A stretch of DNA of 64,000 nucleotides from Mycolicibacterium rutilum (GTDB lineage Bacteria > Actinomycetota > Actinomycetes > Mycobacteriales > Mycobacteriaceae): contig NZ_LT629971.1 in NCBI RefSeq assembly GCF_900108565.1, positions 4,278,001 to 4,342,000 on the forward strand. Reading direction: 5' to 3'. Below, in pieces: positions 50,010 through 59,500 of this stretch (position 1 is the stretch's first letter; each line of letters starts with the position of its first letter). The translations under genes were made by a program, and so were the position numbers. The notes under the pieces are model-generated. The model saw only the letters and a program-made list of their open reading frames with translations, was not told where the DNA came from and ran no database searches.

Positions 50010-50503
50010 CAGTTGCTCTCCTTTTGTCGAATGCTTTCGAGTTTCGCCGCCAGTTCGGCGCCGGTCATCGGTTCACGCGCGACGACCAGGATGGTGTCGT
50101 CGCCGGCCACGGTGCCGACGACGTAAGACGGTGCCGCGCGGTCGATCGCGCTGGCGAGGTAATGCGCCGCGCCGGGCGGCGTGCGCAGGATGGCCAGGTT
50201 GCCGCTGGCGTCGGTCGACACCAGCAGTTCGGTCATCAGCCGCGACATCCGCTCGGTGCCGCCCGAGACCCCGCGCACCGGACTGCCGTCCTCGGGTACG
50301 ACGTACACGCCGACGCCGCCATCGGCACCGCGCAGTTTGACCGCGCCGAGTTCCTCGAGGTCGCGCGACAGCGTGGCCTGGGTGACTTCGATGCCCTCAT
50401 CGGCCAGCATCGCGGCCAACTCGGACTGGCTGTGCACCGACTGCGACGACAGGATCGACACGATCCGGGCCTGCCGTCCGGCGCGGGTTGCCGCTGACGT
50501 CAC
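50009..50503 (-). CDS. argR: Arginine repressor ArgR
   Basis: 164 aa from GTG 50503 (GTGA overlap with argF). N-terminal winged HTH (ARIVSILSSQSVHSQSELAA, VTQATLSRDLEELGAVK) and C-terminal arginine-binding oligomerisation domain (GTVAGDDTILVVAREP). Binds operators as an arginine-loaded hexamer. Sits inside the operon it should control, so it is autoregulated. Confidence 0.97.
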
Positions 50504-51423
50504 GAGTGCTCCAGCAGCCACACCAGCAGCGCCTTCTGGGCGTGCAACCGGTTCTCGGCCTCGTCCCACACCGCGCTGTGCGGGCCGTCGATCACCTCGT
50601 CGGTGATCTCGTGACCGCGGTGCGCGGGAAGGCAGTGCAGCACAACGGCATCCGCATCCGCCAACGACATCAGCTCGGCGTTGAGCTGGAATGGCTTGAA
50701 CGGCCGGACCCGGTCAAGCCCGTCGTTCTCCTGACCCATCGAGGTCCAGGTGTCGGTGACCAGCACGTCGGCGCCGTCCGCGGCGGCTTTGGCGTCAGCG
50801 GTGAGGGTGACCGTGGCGCCGGTCTCGGCGGCCCGTTTACGCGCAGCGGCAACGAAATCCGGGTGCGGCTCAAAGCCCGTCGGGGCGGCGATCGTGACGT
50901 TGACGCCGGCGGTGACGCCGCCGAGCATCAAGGAGTGCGCCATGTTGTTGGCGCCGTCGCCGAAGTAGGACATCCGCAAGCCCGCCAGCGCGCCCTTGCG
51001 CTCGGCCAGCGTCTGCAGGTCGGCGAGCACCTGGCACGGATGGAACTCATCGGACAGCGCGTTGACGATCGGCACGTCAGCGCCGGAAGCCATGGCGGTC
51101 AACCGCTCCTGGGCGAAGGTGCGCCACACGATCGCCTTGACGTAGCGCGACAGCACCCGCCCGGTGTCCTCCAGCGTCTCCTCGCGACCGAGTTGCGTGC
51201 TGCGGCCGTCGACGACGACCGCGTGCCCGCCGAGGTGCGCGATGCCGATCTCGAAGGAGAACCGGGTCCGCGTGGAGTTCTTGTCGAAGATCACCGCGAC
51301 CCCCTGCGGACCTTCGAGCGGGCGGCGGCTGAACGGCGCGCGTTTGAGTTCAGCCGCCATCGCCAGGACCTCGGCCTGCTCGTCGGGGGTCAGGTCGTCG
51401 TCACGCAGGAAATGACGGATCAC
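50500..51423 (-). CDS. argF: Ornithine carbamoyltransferase
   Basis: 307 aa from GTG 51423 (overlap with argD stop). Carbamoyl-phosphate loop STRTRFSFE, HPCQVLADLQT, and HCLPAHRGHEIT with the catalytic Cys. Makes citrulline from ornithine. Confidence 0.97.
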   Translation of the reverse strand: MIRHFLRDDDLTPDEQAEVLAMAAELKRAPFSRRPLEGPQGVAVIFDKNSTRTRFSFEIGIAHLGGHAVVVDGRSTQLGREETLEDTGRVLSRYVKAIVWRTFAQERLTAMASGADVPIVNALSDEFHPCQVLADLQTLAERKGALAGLRMSYFGDGANNMAHSLMLGGVTAGVNVTIAAPTGFEPHPDFVAAARKRAAETGATVTLTADAKAAADGADVLVTDTWTSMGQENDGLDRVRPFKPFQLNAELMSLADADAVVLHCLPAHRGHEITDEVIDGPHSAVWDEAENRLHAQKALLVWLLEHS

Positions 51424-52589
51424 GAGGCAGCCCCTTTGTCGAGGACGTCGGGTAGAGCGGTCAGGAAGCCATCGATCTGGGCCTCGTCGATCACCAGCGG
51501 CGGTGCCAGCCGGATGACGTCGGCCGCCGCGGCGTTGATCAGGAAACCGGCGTCCCGGGCCGCGGCCTCGACGGCCTTGGCCTTCTCGGCGGTCAGCACG
51601 ACGCCGAGCAGCAACCCGCGGCCCCGGACATGATCGACCAGCGGGTGGCCCAGCGCTTCGATACCGGACGCCAGCGTCTTGCCCAGCACGTCGGCGCGGC
51701 CGACCAGGTCGTCGTCGGCGAGCACCTTGAGGACGGCCAGCGCCGCGGCGGTGCACACCGGGTTGCCGCCGAACGTGCTGCCGTGCAGCCCGGGGGTCAG
51801 CAGGTCGGCGGTCGGTCCGACGGCCAGGCACGCGCCGATCGGCAGCCCGCCGCCCAGCCCCTTGGCCAGGGTCACGACGTCCGGGGTGATCCCGTCGTGC
51901 TGGTGGGCGAAAAACGCTCCGGTGCGGCCCATTCCGGTCTGTACCTCGTCGAGAACCAGCAGCGCACCGTGTGCCGCGGTGATCTCGCGAGCGGCCACCA
52001 GGTAGCCCGCCGGCGGGGTCACCACACCGCCCTCCCCCATGATCGGTTCGAGGAAGACGGCCGCAGTCTGGTCGTCGACGGCAGCCCGCAGCGCGTCGAT
52101 GTCGCCGTACGGCACGTGGGTGACGTCGCCGGGCAGCGGGGCGAACGGTTCCTGCTTGGTGGGCTGTCCGGTCAGCGCCAGCGAACCCATCGTGCGGCCG
52201 TGGAACGCGCCTTGGGCGGCAACGAGTTTCGTCCGGCCGGTCAACCGGGTGATCTTGAAGGCCACCTCGTTGGCCTCGGTGCCCGAATTGCAGAAGAACA
52301 CCCGGGCCGGGGCGCCCAGCAGCCCGACGAGCGCTTCGGCCAGCGCCACTCCGGGTTCGGTCGCATACAGGTTCGACGTGTGGCCGAGGGTGTTGAGCTG
52401 GCGCGTGACCGCCTCGATGACGGCGGGGTGGCGGTGGCCGAGGATGTTGACCGCGATGCCGCCGAGCAGGTCGAGGTACGACTTGCCGGCGTCGTCGGTC
52501 ACCACGGCGCCGTCGCCGCCGACCAGTGCCAGCGGCGGGGTGCCGTAGTTGTCCATCATCACGGCCTGCCACCGGTCCAGCAGACTCAT
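51420..52589 (-). CDS. argD: Acetylornithine aminotransferase
   Basis: 389 aa from ATG 52589 (ATGA overlap with argB). Class III PLP aminotransferase: FFCNSGTEANEVAFK, LLVLDEVQTGMGRTG, and the PLP lysine in TLAKGLGGGLPIGA. Converts N-acetylglutamate semialdehyde to N-acetylornithine. Confidence 0.97.
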   Translation of the reverse strand: MSLLDRWQAVMMDNYGTPPLALVGGDGAVVTDDAGKSYLDLLGGIAVNILGHRHPAVIEAVTRQLNTLGHTSNLYATEPGVALAEALVGLLGAPARVFFCNSGTEANEVAFKITRLTGRTKLVAAQGAFHGRTMGSLALTGQPTKQEPFAPLPGDVTHVPYGDIDALRAAVDDQTAAVFLEPIMGEGGVVTPPAGYLVAAREITAAHGALLVLDEVQTGMGRTGAFFAHQHDGITPDVVTLAKGLGGGLPIGACLAVGPTADLLTPGLHGSTFGGNPVCTAAALAVLKVLADDDLVGRADVLGKTLASGIEALGHPLVDHVRGRGLLLGVVLTAEKAKAVEAAARDAGFLINAAAADVIRLAPPLVIDEAQIDGFLTALPDVLDKGAAS

Positions 52590-53458
52590 GAGCGCACCAC
52601 TTTCGTCCCCGTTCCCTCGTCGGTGAGAAGTTCCACCAGCACACAGTGTTCGACGCGGCCGTCGATGACGTGGGCGCTGGGCACACCGCCCGCGACCGCG
52701 CGCAGGCACGCCTCCATCTTCGGCACCATCCCGGTCTCCAGGCTGGGCAGCAGCTGCGTCAGCGCCGCCGAGTCGATCTCGCTCACCAGCGAGTCACGGT
52801 CCGGCCACCGGGTGTAGAGGCCCTCGACGTCGGTCAGCATGACCAGCTTCTCGGCGCCCAGGCCCTCGGCGAGCGCCGCGGCCGCGGTGTCGGCGTTGAT
52901 GTTGTGCACCACCCCGTCGGCGTCCGGGGCGATGGTCGAGACCACCGGGATCCGGCCGGCGGCAATGAGATCGAGCAACGAGCCGGCGTTGACCTGCTCG
53001 ACGTCACCGACCAGCCCGATGTCGGTGGCCACCCCGTCGACCATGACATCGCGGCGGACCGCGGTGAACAGCTGCGCGTCCTCGCCGGTGACACCGACGG
53101 CGTACGGCCCGTGCGCGTTGATGAGGTTGACCAGCTCGCGGCCCACCTGACCGAACAGCACCATCCGCGCCACATCGAGCACCTCGGGCGTGGTCACCCG
53201 GAAGCCGCCCTTGAAATCGCCCTGGATGCCGAGGCGTTTGAGCATCGCGCTGATCTGCGGCCCGCCGCCGTGCACGACGACCGGATGCACGCCACAGTTG
53301 CGCAGGAACACCATGTCGGCGGCGAACGCGGCCTTGAGCACGTCGTCGGTCATCGCGTTGCCGCCGTACTTGACCACGACGATCTTGTTGTGGAGTTGCT
53401 TGAGCCACGGCAGGGCGGCCGCCAGAACCTGTGCCTTGAGCGGGGTTTCGACGCTCAT
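52586..53458 (-). CDS. argB: Acetylglutamate kinase
   Basis: 290 aa from ATG 53458 (ATGA overlap with argJ). Amino-acid kinase fold: VVKYGGNAM, VVHGGGPQIS, NINADTAAAALAEGL. The N-terminal helix before the kinase core is the type found in arginine-inhibited hexameric enzymes. Second step of the pathway and the usual point of feedback control. Confidence 0.97.
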   Translation of the reverse strand: MSVETPLKAQVLAAALPWLKQLHNKIVVVKYGGNAMTDDVLKAAFAADMVFLRNCGVHPVVVHGGGPQISAMLKRLGIQGDFKGGFRVTTPEVLDVARMVLFGQVGRELVNLINAHGPYAVGVTGEDAQLFTAVRRDVMVDGVATDIGLVGDVEQVNAGSLLDLIAAGRIPVVSTIAPDADGVVHNINADTAAAALAEGLGAEKLVMLTDVEGLYTRWPDRDSLVSEIDSAALTQLLPSLETGMVPKMEACLRAVAGGVPSAHVIDGRVEHCVLVELLTDEGTGTKVVRS

Positions 53459-54657
53459 GAACTGTAGGCCGAGTTCTCTTCGACGTAGCCGTGCGACAGG
53501 TCCGTGGTGCGGACCGACGCCTGCGCAGCACCGGCGGCCAGGTCGATCGTCACGGCGATGTCCGCCCCGGACAGGTCCACGTCGCGCGCTCCAGGGGTGG
53601 GAGCGCCGTCCTGCCAGACCGGAATCCCGTTGAATTGCAGCGTAGTTCGCTCGGCGTCGACCTTGAACGGTGCCATTCCGATGCAGGCCAGCACGCGGCC
53701 CCAGTTCGGATCGGACCCGAACAGTGCGGTCTTGACCAGGCTGTCGCGGGCGACCATCCGGGCGCCGACGAGCGCGTCGTCCTCCGACGCTGCACCGGTC
53801 ACGGTCACCGTGATGCGCTTGGTGACGCCCTCGGCATCGGCCTGCAGTTGCGCGCACAGGTCGTCGCACACCCGCAGCACGGCCTCGTCGAGCTCGCTTT
53901 GGCTGGGCGTGATTGCGCTGGCGCCCGAGGACAGCAGCAGCACCGTGTCGTTGGTCGAGCAGCAGCCGTCGATGTCGAGCCGGTCGAACGTGTGGGCGGC
54001 GGCCTTGCGCAGCGCCTCCTGCAACGCGGCTGGTCCGGCGACGGCGTCGGTGGTCAGCACGCACAGCATGGTCGCCAGCGAGGGCGCGATCATGCCCGCG
54101 CCCTTGACCATCGCGCCCACGGTCCAGTTGTCGGCATGGTGCAGGGCGACCTGTTTGGGCACCGTGTCGGTGGTCATGATCGCGCGCGCCGCCTCGTCGC
54201 CGCCGGTCAGCCCGCCGGCGAGTTCGTGCACGATCTCGGTCACCCCGGACAGCACCTTGTCCATGGGCAGCCGATCGCCGATCAGGCCGGTCGAGCAGAC
54301 CGCGACCTCGATCGCGCCGGTCTCGGTGCCCCAGTCGCTCAGCGCGGTGGCCACCGCCTCGGCCGTCGCGTGCGTGTCCTGAAAGCCCTGCGGCCCGGTA
54401 CAGGCGTTGGCGCCGCCGGAGTTGAGGATCACCGCGCGCAACCGTCCGGTGGTGAGCACCTGCTGCGTCCACAGCACCGGCGCGGCCTTGACCTGGTTAC
54501 GCGTCACCAGGCCGGCGGCCGCATAGTCGGGGCCCTCGTTGAACACCAGCGCCAGATCGAGCGCACCGGAGGCCTTGATGCCGGCGGCGATCCCTGTCGC
54601 GCGGAAACCCTCCGGGGCCGTGACACCCTGGGTGCGGATCATCCGGCTCTCGGTCAC
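53455..54657 (-). CDS. argJ: Glutamate N-acetyltransferase / ornithine acetyltransferase
   Basis: 400 aa from GTG 54657 (GTGA overlap with argC). The self-cleavage site KGAGMIAPSLATMLCVLTTD contains the Ala-Thr bond whose Thr becomes the catalytic nucleophile. Recycles the acetyl group from acetylornithine to glutamate, so no argE is needed. Confidence 0.97.
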   Translation of the reverse strand: MTESRMIRTQGVTAPEGFRATGIAAGIKASGALDLALVFNEGPDYAAAGLVTRNQVKAAPVLWTQQVLTTGRLRAVILNSGGANACTGPQGFQDTHATAEAVATALSDWGTETGAIEVAVCSTGLIGDRLPMDKVLSGVTEIVHELAGGLTGGDEAARAIMTTDTVPKQVALHHADNWTVGAMVKGAGMIAPSLATMLCVLTTDAVAGPAALQEALRKAAAHTFDRLDIDGCCSTNDTVLLLSSGASAITPSQSELDEAVLRVCDDLCAQLQADAEGVTKRITVTVTGAASEDDALVGARMVARDSLVKTALFGSDPNWGRVLACIGMAPFKVDAERTTLQFNGIPVWQDGAPTPGARDVDLSGADIAVTIDLAAGAAQASVRTTDLSHGYVEENSAYSS

Positions 54658-55688
54658 GGCGCCACTCCCACGATCGAAAGTCCTTCTGTCTCCGGCCATC
54701 CCAGGGCCAGGTTCATCGACTGCACGGCCGCCCCGCCGGTGCCCTTGACGAGATTGTCGATCGCGGCGACCGCGACGAGCGTCTTGGCGTCCTCGTCGAC
54801 GGCGACGGCCAGCTGCGCGGCGTTGCTGCCCAGCACCGCACCGGTCTTCGGTAACTGCCCCTCGGGCAGCAGGTACACGAACGGCTCGCTGCCGTAGGCC
54901 TTCTCGTAGGCGGCCCGGATCTCCGACACCGACGCGGTGGTGCGCGCGGTGCATGTCGCCAGGATGCCGCGCGAGGTCGGGATCAGCACCGGCGTGAACG
55001 ACACCGTGATCTCCCGGTCGGTCAGCGCGCTCAACCCCTGTGCGATCTCCGGGGTGTGCCGGTGCTTGCCGCCGATGTTGTAGGCGCGCGCCGATCCGAT
55101 CACCTCGGCGCCCAGCAGGTCGACCTTCGCCGCCCGGCCTGCGCCGGAGGTGCCGCTGACCGCGACGACGGTGACCGCGGGCTCGATCAGGTCGGCCGCC
55201 ACCGCGGGCCACAGGGCCAGCAGCGCCGCGGTCGGATAGCAGCCGGGCACCGCGATCCGGCGCGCGTCGCGCAGCTTGTCGCGCCCGCCGGGCAGTTCGG
55301 GCAGCCCGTAGGGCCAGCTGCCGGCGTGTGTGGAGCCGTAGAACCGCTCCCACGCCGCGGGGTCGGTGAGGCGGAAGTCGGCGCCGCAGTCGATGATCAG
55401 CGTGTCCGGGCCGAGTTGCTCGGCCAGCGCCGCGGAATGCCCGTGCGGCAGGCCCAGGAACACGACGTCGTGGCCGGCCAGGGTGTCCGCGTCGGTGGCA
55501 ACCAGGGTGCGGTCGGCCAGGGGCAACAGATGCGGGTGATGCTCACCGAGGGTGGAGCCCGCGCTCGCGGCCGCGGTGAGCGCGCCGATCGTCAGCCGTC
55601 CGTCAGCGTGAGCGGGATGGCCGAGTAGGAGTCGAAGGATCTCGCCGCCGGCATAGCCGCTGGCGCCGGCCACCGCCACAGAAACCAT
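54654..55688 (-). CDS. argC: N-acetyl-gamma-glutamyl-phosphate reductase
   Basis: 344 aa. NADP-binding start AVAGASGYAGGEILRLL, and catalytic Cys in VPGCYPTAALLAL. First gene of the arginine cluster; the palindromic operator overlaps its start codon. Confidence 0.97.
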   Translation of the reverse strand: MVSVAVAGASGYAGGEILRLLLGHPAHADGRLTIGALTAAASAGSTLGEHHPHLLPLADRTLVATDADTLAGHDVVFLGLPHGHSAALAEQLGPDTLIIDCGADFRLTDPAAWERFYGSTHAGSWPYGLPELPGGRDKLRDARRIAVPGCYPTAALLALWPAVAADLIEPAVTVVAVSGTSGAGRAAKVDLLGAEVIGSARAYNIGGKHRHTPEIAQGLSALTDREITVSFTPVLIPTSRGILATCTARTTASVSEIRAAYEKAYGSEPFVYLLPEGQLPKTGAVLGSNAAQLAVAVDEDAKTLVAVAAIDNLVKGTGGAAVQSMNLALGWPETEGLSIVGVAP

Positions 55689-55714
55689 GCAGCCAATTCT
55701 GCATGTTTATGCAG
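55687..55714. promoter_or_regulatory. Probable ArgR operator (ARG boxes) at argC
   Basis: Two perfect, overlapping palindromes: ATGCAG-CCAATT-CTGCAT (55687-55704) and CTGCAT-GTTT-ATGCAG (55699-55714), with a further TGCA pair at 55710-55723. They resemble actinobacterial ARG boxes of the TGCAT type and cover the argC start codon. Repression by ArgR is inferred from the position and the presence of argR in the operon. Confidence 0.6.
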
Positions 55715-55790
55715 CCAGTTGCAAATTCATTAAGCGGCTTCGGTGCGCTGCCCGTCGCTCAGCGATCGGCAGTGCACCGAAATCGCCATT

Positions 55791-58277
55791 TCAGCCGCGC
55801 TGGACGGCGCCGACGCGCTCCGCCGCGGACTGCACCGCCGCTTCGCGGGCCGCGCTGGCCTCATCCTCGGTCAGCGTCCGGTCGGCGGCGCGGAACCGCA
55901 ACGCCAGCGTCACCGACTTGCGGCCCTCACCGATCTGCGGGCCGGTGTACACGTCGAACAACCGGACATCCTCGAGCAGCGGCCCGGCGCCCGCGCGCAC
56001 GGAATCGACCACGTCCGCCGCGGCGACGTCGGCGTCGACGATGAGGCTGACGTCCTGGAACACCGCCGGGAACGGCGACACCCGCGGCGCGGGCAACGTC
56101 TCGACGATCGGCACGGCGTCCAGGTCCAGTTCGACGGCGCAGGTGCGCTTCGGCAGGCCGGACCGCTCGACCACCGCGGGATGCAGTTCACCGGCGTACC
56201 CGACCACCACCTCGCCGAGCACCACCTCGGCACACCGGCCCGGATGCCACGGCAGATGCTGTGCGGGCCGCAACCGCAGCGTCACGCCGGCGGCGCGGGC
56301 GACGATCTGCACCGCCTCGAACGCGTCGGCGGCCTCGGCGGCGCGTCCGGCGCCCCACGGCCCCGCCGGTTCGCGCAGCCCCGCCAGCACGGCGGCGACA
56401 TGCTGCGGCTGGCGCGGCAACGACGCGTCCAGCCCGGCGATCTCGTCATCGGTCGGTCGCCGGTCGGTGGGAATGCGCTCGACGGCGCGGGTCTCCGACG
56501 TCGGCTCCACCACCTGCTGGATGGCGAACAGCGCCACATCGGCGGCACCGCGAGACACGTTGCGGGCCAGCGCCTCCAACAAGCCCGGCAGCAGTGTCGT
56601 GGCGAGCTGCGGGCGGTCCGCCTCGAGCGGGTTGAGCACCCGGGTCGTGGCGCGGCGCGCGTCGTCGGCGGGCAGCCCCCACTGGTCGAACACGCCGGCG
56701 GGCAGGAACGGCGTCGGCAGGATCTCCACGTACCCGCTGAGCGCCAACGACTTTCCGATCGCGCGGCGGCGCTTCTGCACCGGCGTCAGTCCGCGGCCGG
56801 CCGGCGCGCTCGGCAGCACGGACGGGACCGCCTCCAGCCCCTCCAGGCGCAGCACTTCCTCGACGAGGTCGGCGGGTTGGCGCAGGTCGGGTCGCCAACT
56901 CGGCGGCGTCGCGGTCAACCGGGCGCCGGCGACGACGACGCGCGCGCCGATCTGGGTCAACCGCCGCTCGGCGGTGCCCGGGGCGTAGTCGATGCCCGCG
57001 GTGCGGTCGGGCAGGTCGACGGCCATGGTCACCGGCGGGTGCGACCAGTCCTCCCGCGGCGGATCGCCGCGCCAGTCGGTCAGCGTGGGTTCGGCTGTGC
57101 CACCGGCGATCTCGGCCAGCAGTGCGGCGCAGCGATCCAGCGCAGCCACCGACACCGCGGGGTCGACGGTGCGTTCATAGCGGCGCCCGGCCTCGCTGTA
57201 GAGGCGCAACCGCCGTTGGGTGCGTGACACCGCGGCCGGATCCCACACCGCGGCCTCGAGCAGCACGTCGGTGGTGCTGTCGCGGACCTCGGTGGTACCG
57301 GCGCCCATCACACCGCCGATCGCGGCGGTCGCCACGTCGTCGACGATCAGCACGTCGGCCGGATCGAGTTTGCGTACGACATCGTCGAGGGTGACGACCG
57401 TCTCCCCCGGTTCGGCGAACCGCACCCGGAATCCACCGGTGATCAGGCTGCGGTCGTGGGCGTGCATCGGATGCCCGAGCTCGAGCATCACGTAGTTGGT
57501 GACGTCGACCGCCGGCGAGATCGCACGGATGCCCGACAACAGCAACCGCCGCTGCAGCCACCACGGCGACACCGCCGCGGGATCGATGCCCGTGACGGGT
57601 CGCAGTCCGAACCGCAGCACCCCGGTGCCGTCGTCGATGGTCACCGGCAGCGCCTCGCCCTCGGCGGGCAGCGGGGTCACGTCGGCGGGGTCGACGAAGT
57701 CGAGGTCGTAGGCGTTGGCGATCTCGCGCGCCAACCCGCGCACCGACAGGCAGTAGCCGCGGTCAGGCGTGACAGCCAGATGGAACACCACGTCGTCGAG
57801 GCCGAGCACATCGGCCGCGGGTGTGCCGGGTTCGGCGGTCCCCGGCGGCAGCACCAGGATCCCCGAGTGGTCGGTGCCGAGGTTGAGCTCGGCCGTCGAA
57901 CAGATCATGCCGTCTGAGACCCGGCCGTAGGTCTTGCGGCTGGCGATCGTGAAGTCGCCCGGCAGCACGGTGCCCGGAAGCGCGACGACGACCAGGTCGC
58001 CGACCGCGAAGTTCGTTGCCCCGCAGACGATGTCGCGCAGCGCTGACTCGCCGGCGTCAACCTTGACCGCGCGGATCGGCTTCTTGAACTCGGTGAGCTC
58101 CTCGATCTCGGCGACCCGGCCGACGGTCAGCGGGCCGGTGACCGGGCCGACGGGAATGATCTCCTCGACCTCATGGCCGATCCGGATCAGGGCGCTCTCG
58201 AGTTCCTCGGTGGACACGTGCCACCCCGGAGCCCCGGCCTGCACGACATCGCGCAGCCAGCTGTACGGCAACCGCAT
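55791..58277 (-). CDS. pheT: Phenylalanyl-tRNA synthetase beta subunit
   Basis: 828 aa from ATG 58277 (TGATG overlap with pheS). Order: N-terminal domain, EMAP/tRNA-binding domain (VGRVAEIEELTEFKKPIRAVKV, GMICSTAELNLG), B3/B4 editing region, B5, synthetase-like core, and C-terminal FDX anticodon-binding domain (FPAVFQDVSLIVDADV). Near the length of the M. tuberculosis protein. Confidence 0.97.
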   Translation of the reverse strand: MRLPYSWLRDVVQAGAPGWHVSTEELESALIRIGHEVEEIIPVGPVTGPLTVGRVAEIEELTEFKKPIRAVKVDAGESALRDIVCGATNFAVGDLVVVALPGTVLPGDFTIASRKTYGRVSDGMICSTAELNLGTDHSGILVLPPGTAEPGTPAADVLGLDDVVFHLAVTPDRGYCLSVRGLAREIANAYDLDFVDPADVTPLPAEGEALPVTIDDGTGVLRFGLRPVTGIDPAAVSPWWLQRRLLLSGIRAISPAVDVTNYVMLELGHPMHAHDRSLITGGFRVRFAEPGETVVTLDDVVRKLDPADVLIVDDVATAAIGGVMGAGTTEVRDSTTDVLLEAAVWDPAAVSRTQRRLRLYSEAGRRYERTVDPAVSVAALDRCAALLAEIAGGTAEPTLTDWRGDPPREDWSHPPVTMAVDLPDRTAGIDYAPGTAERRLTQIGARVVVAGARLTATPPSWRPDLRQPADLVEEVLRLEGLEAVPSVLPSAPAGRGLTPVQKRRRAIGKSLALSGYVEILPTPFLPAGVFDQWGLPADDARRATTRVLNPLEADRPQLATTLLPGLLEALARNVSRGAADVALFAIQQVVEPTSETRAVERIPTDRRPTDDEIAGLDASLPRQPQHVAAVLAGLREPAGPWGAGRAAEAADAFEAVQIVARAAGVTLRLRPAQHLPWHPGRCAEVVLGEVVVGYAGELHPAVVERSGLPKRTCAVELDLDAVPIVETLPAPRVSPFPAVFQDVSLIVDADVAAADVVDSVRAGAGPLLEDVRLFDVYTGPQIGEGRKSVTLALRFRAADRTLTEDEASAAREAAVQSAAERVGAVQRG

Positions 58278-59320
58278 CAGGCGCCTACCCCGAACGGCAG
58301 CGAGAACCGGACGTCGCCCTCGACCATGTCGCGCATGTCGGGAATCCCGTTGCGGAACTGCAACGTACGTTCGAGGCCCATGCCGAACGCGAAGCCGGAA
58401 TACACCTCGGGGTCGATGCCGCAGGCGCGCAACACATTCGGGTTGACCATCCCGCAGCCGCCCCATTCGACCCAGCCGGGGCCGCCCTTCTTGTTCTCGA
58501 ACCAGATGTCGACCTCGGCCGACGGCTCGGTGAACGGGAAGAAGTGCGGCCGGAACCGGGTGCGGCCCTGGGGGCCGAACTCCGAACGCGCGAATGCGTC
58601 GAGCGTGCCGCGCAGGTGCGCCATCGTCAGTCCCTTGTCCACCGCCAGTCCCTCCACCTGGTGGAACACCGGTGTGTGGGTGGCGTCGAGTTCGTCGGTG
58701 CGGAACGTGCGCCCGATCGAGATGATGTACACCGGCAGGTCGCGCTCGAGCAGCGCCCGGATCTGCACCGGCGAGGTGTGGGTGCGCAGCACCTGACGTG
58801 AGCCGTCCGGTGCGACGTGGAAGGTGTCCTGTTCGCTGCGCGCGGGATGGTCGGGCGGGAAGTTCAGCGCGTCGAAGTTGAACTGCTCGGTCTCGACCTC
58901 GGGGCCCTCGGCCAGCTCCCAGCCCATCGCGACGAACGTGTCGGCGATCCGCTCGGACAGGATCGTGATCGGGTGGCGGGCGCCGACCGGCTGCCGCGTC
59001 GAGGGCAGCGTGACATCGATCCGCTCGGCCACCAGCACCGCGGCGTCGCGTTCGGCCCGCAGCGCGGCGATCCGCTCGTCGTATGCGCGTTGCGCCTCGC
59101 CGCGCGCGACGTTGACCCGTTTGCCCGCGTCGGCGCGCTCGGACTTGGCCAAGGTGCCCAGCGACTGGCGCGCGAGCGCGATCGGCGAGCGATCGCCGAG
59201 GTGCTCGGTCTTGGCGCGCGCCAAGGCCTCGAGGTCGGCGGCCGCGTCGAAGGCATGACGGGCCGCACTGACCGCCTTGGTCAGCGCGTCTTCGGACAGG
59301 TCTATGGGCTGATCAGCCAC
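58277..59320 (-). CDS. pheS: Phenylalanyl-tRNA synthetase alpha subunit
   Basis: 347 aa from GTG 59320. N-terminal coiled coil, then class II core: HPITILSERIADTFVAMGW, motif 2 FRTDELDATHTPVFHQVEG, motif 3 GFAFGMGLERTLQFRNGI. Charges tRNA-Phe with PheT. No T-box or other leader structure is evident in the 180 bp upstream, which is otherwise empty. Confidence 0.97.
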   Translation of the reverse strand: MADQPIDLSEDALTKAVSAARHAFDAAADLEALARAKTEHLGDRSPIALARQSLGTLAKSERADAGKRVNVARGEAQRAYDERIAALRAERDAAVLVAERIDVTLPSTRQPVGARHPITILSERIADTFVAMGWELAEGPEVETEQFNFDALNFPPDHPARSEQDTFHVAPDGSRQVLRTHTSPVQIRALLERDLPVYIISIGRTFRTDELDATHTPVFHQVEGLAVDKGLTMAHLRGTLDAFARSEFGPQGRTRFRPHFFPFTEPSAEVDIWFENKKGGPGWVEWGGCGMVNPNVLRACGIDPEVYSGFAFGMGLERTLQFRNGIPDMRDMVEGDVRFSLPFGVGA

Positions 59321-59500
59321 CCGGCGATCATAGGCGATGCCCGAATCGGCCCTCGAACGCATATCGACGTGCCCGAACCGGGCGGCGGCCAGCATGCCCG
59401 CCGACAGCGCGACGGCATGTCCGACGCCGGTGAAATCCCCGGCGGCCGCGATCCCGGATCCGCACCGCAGCCGCGACGAACCCGACCGCCACGGCAGCCA

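Noticed and set aside
59321..59500. Possible T-box or attenuator upstream of pheS
   Set aside because: No T-box sequence, Phe-rich leader peptide or terminator/antiterminator pair could be seen.
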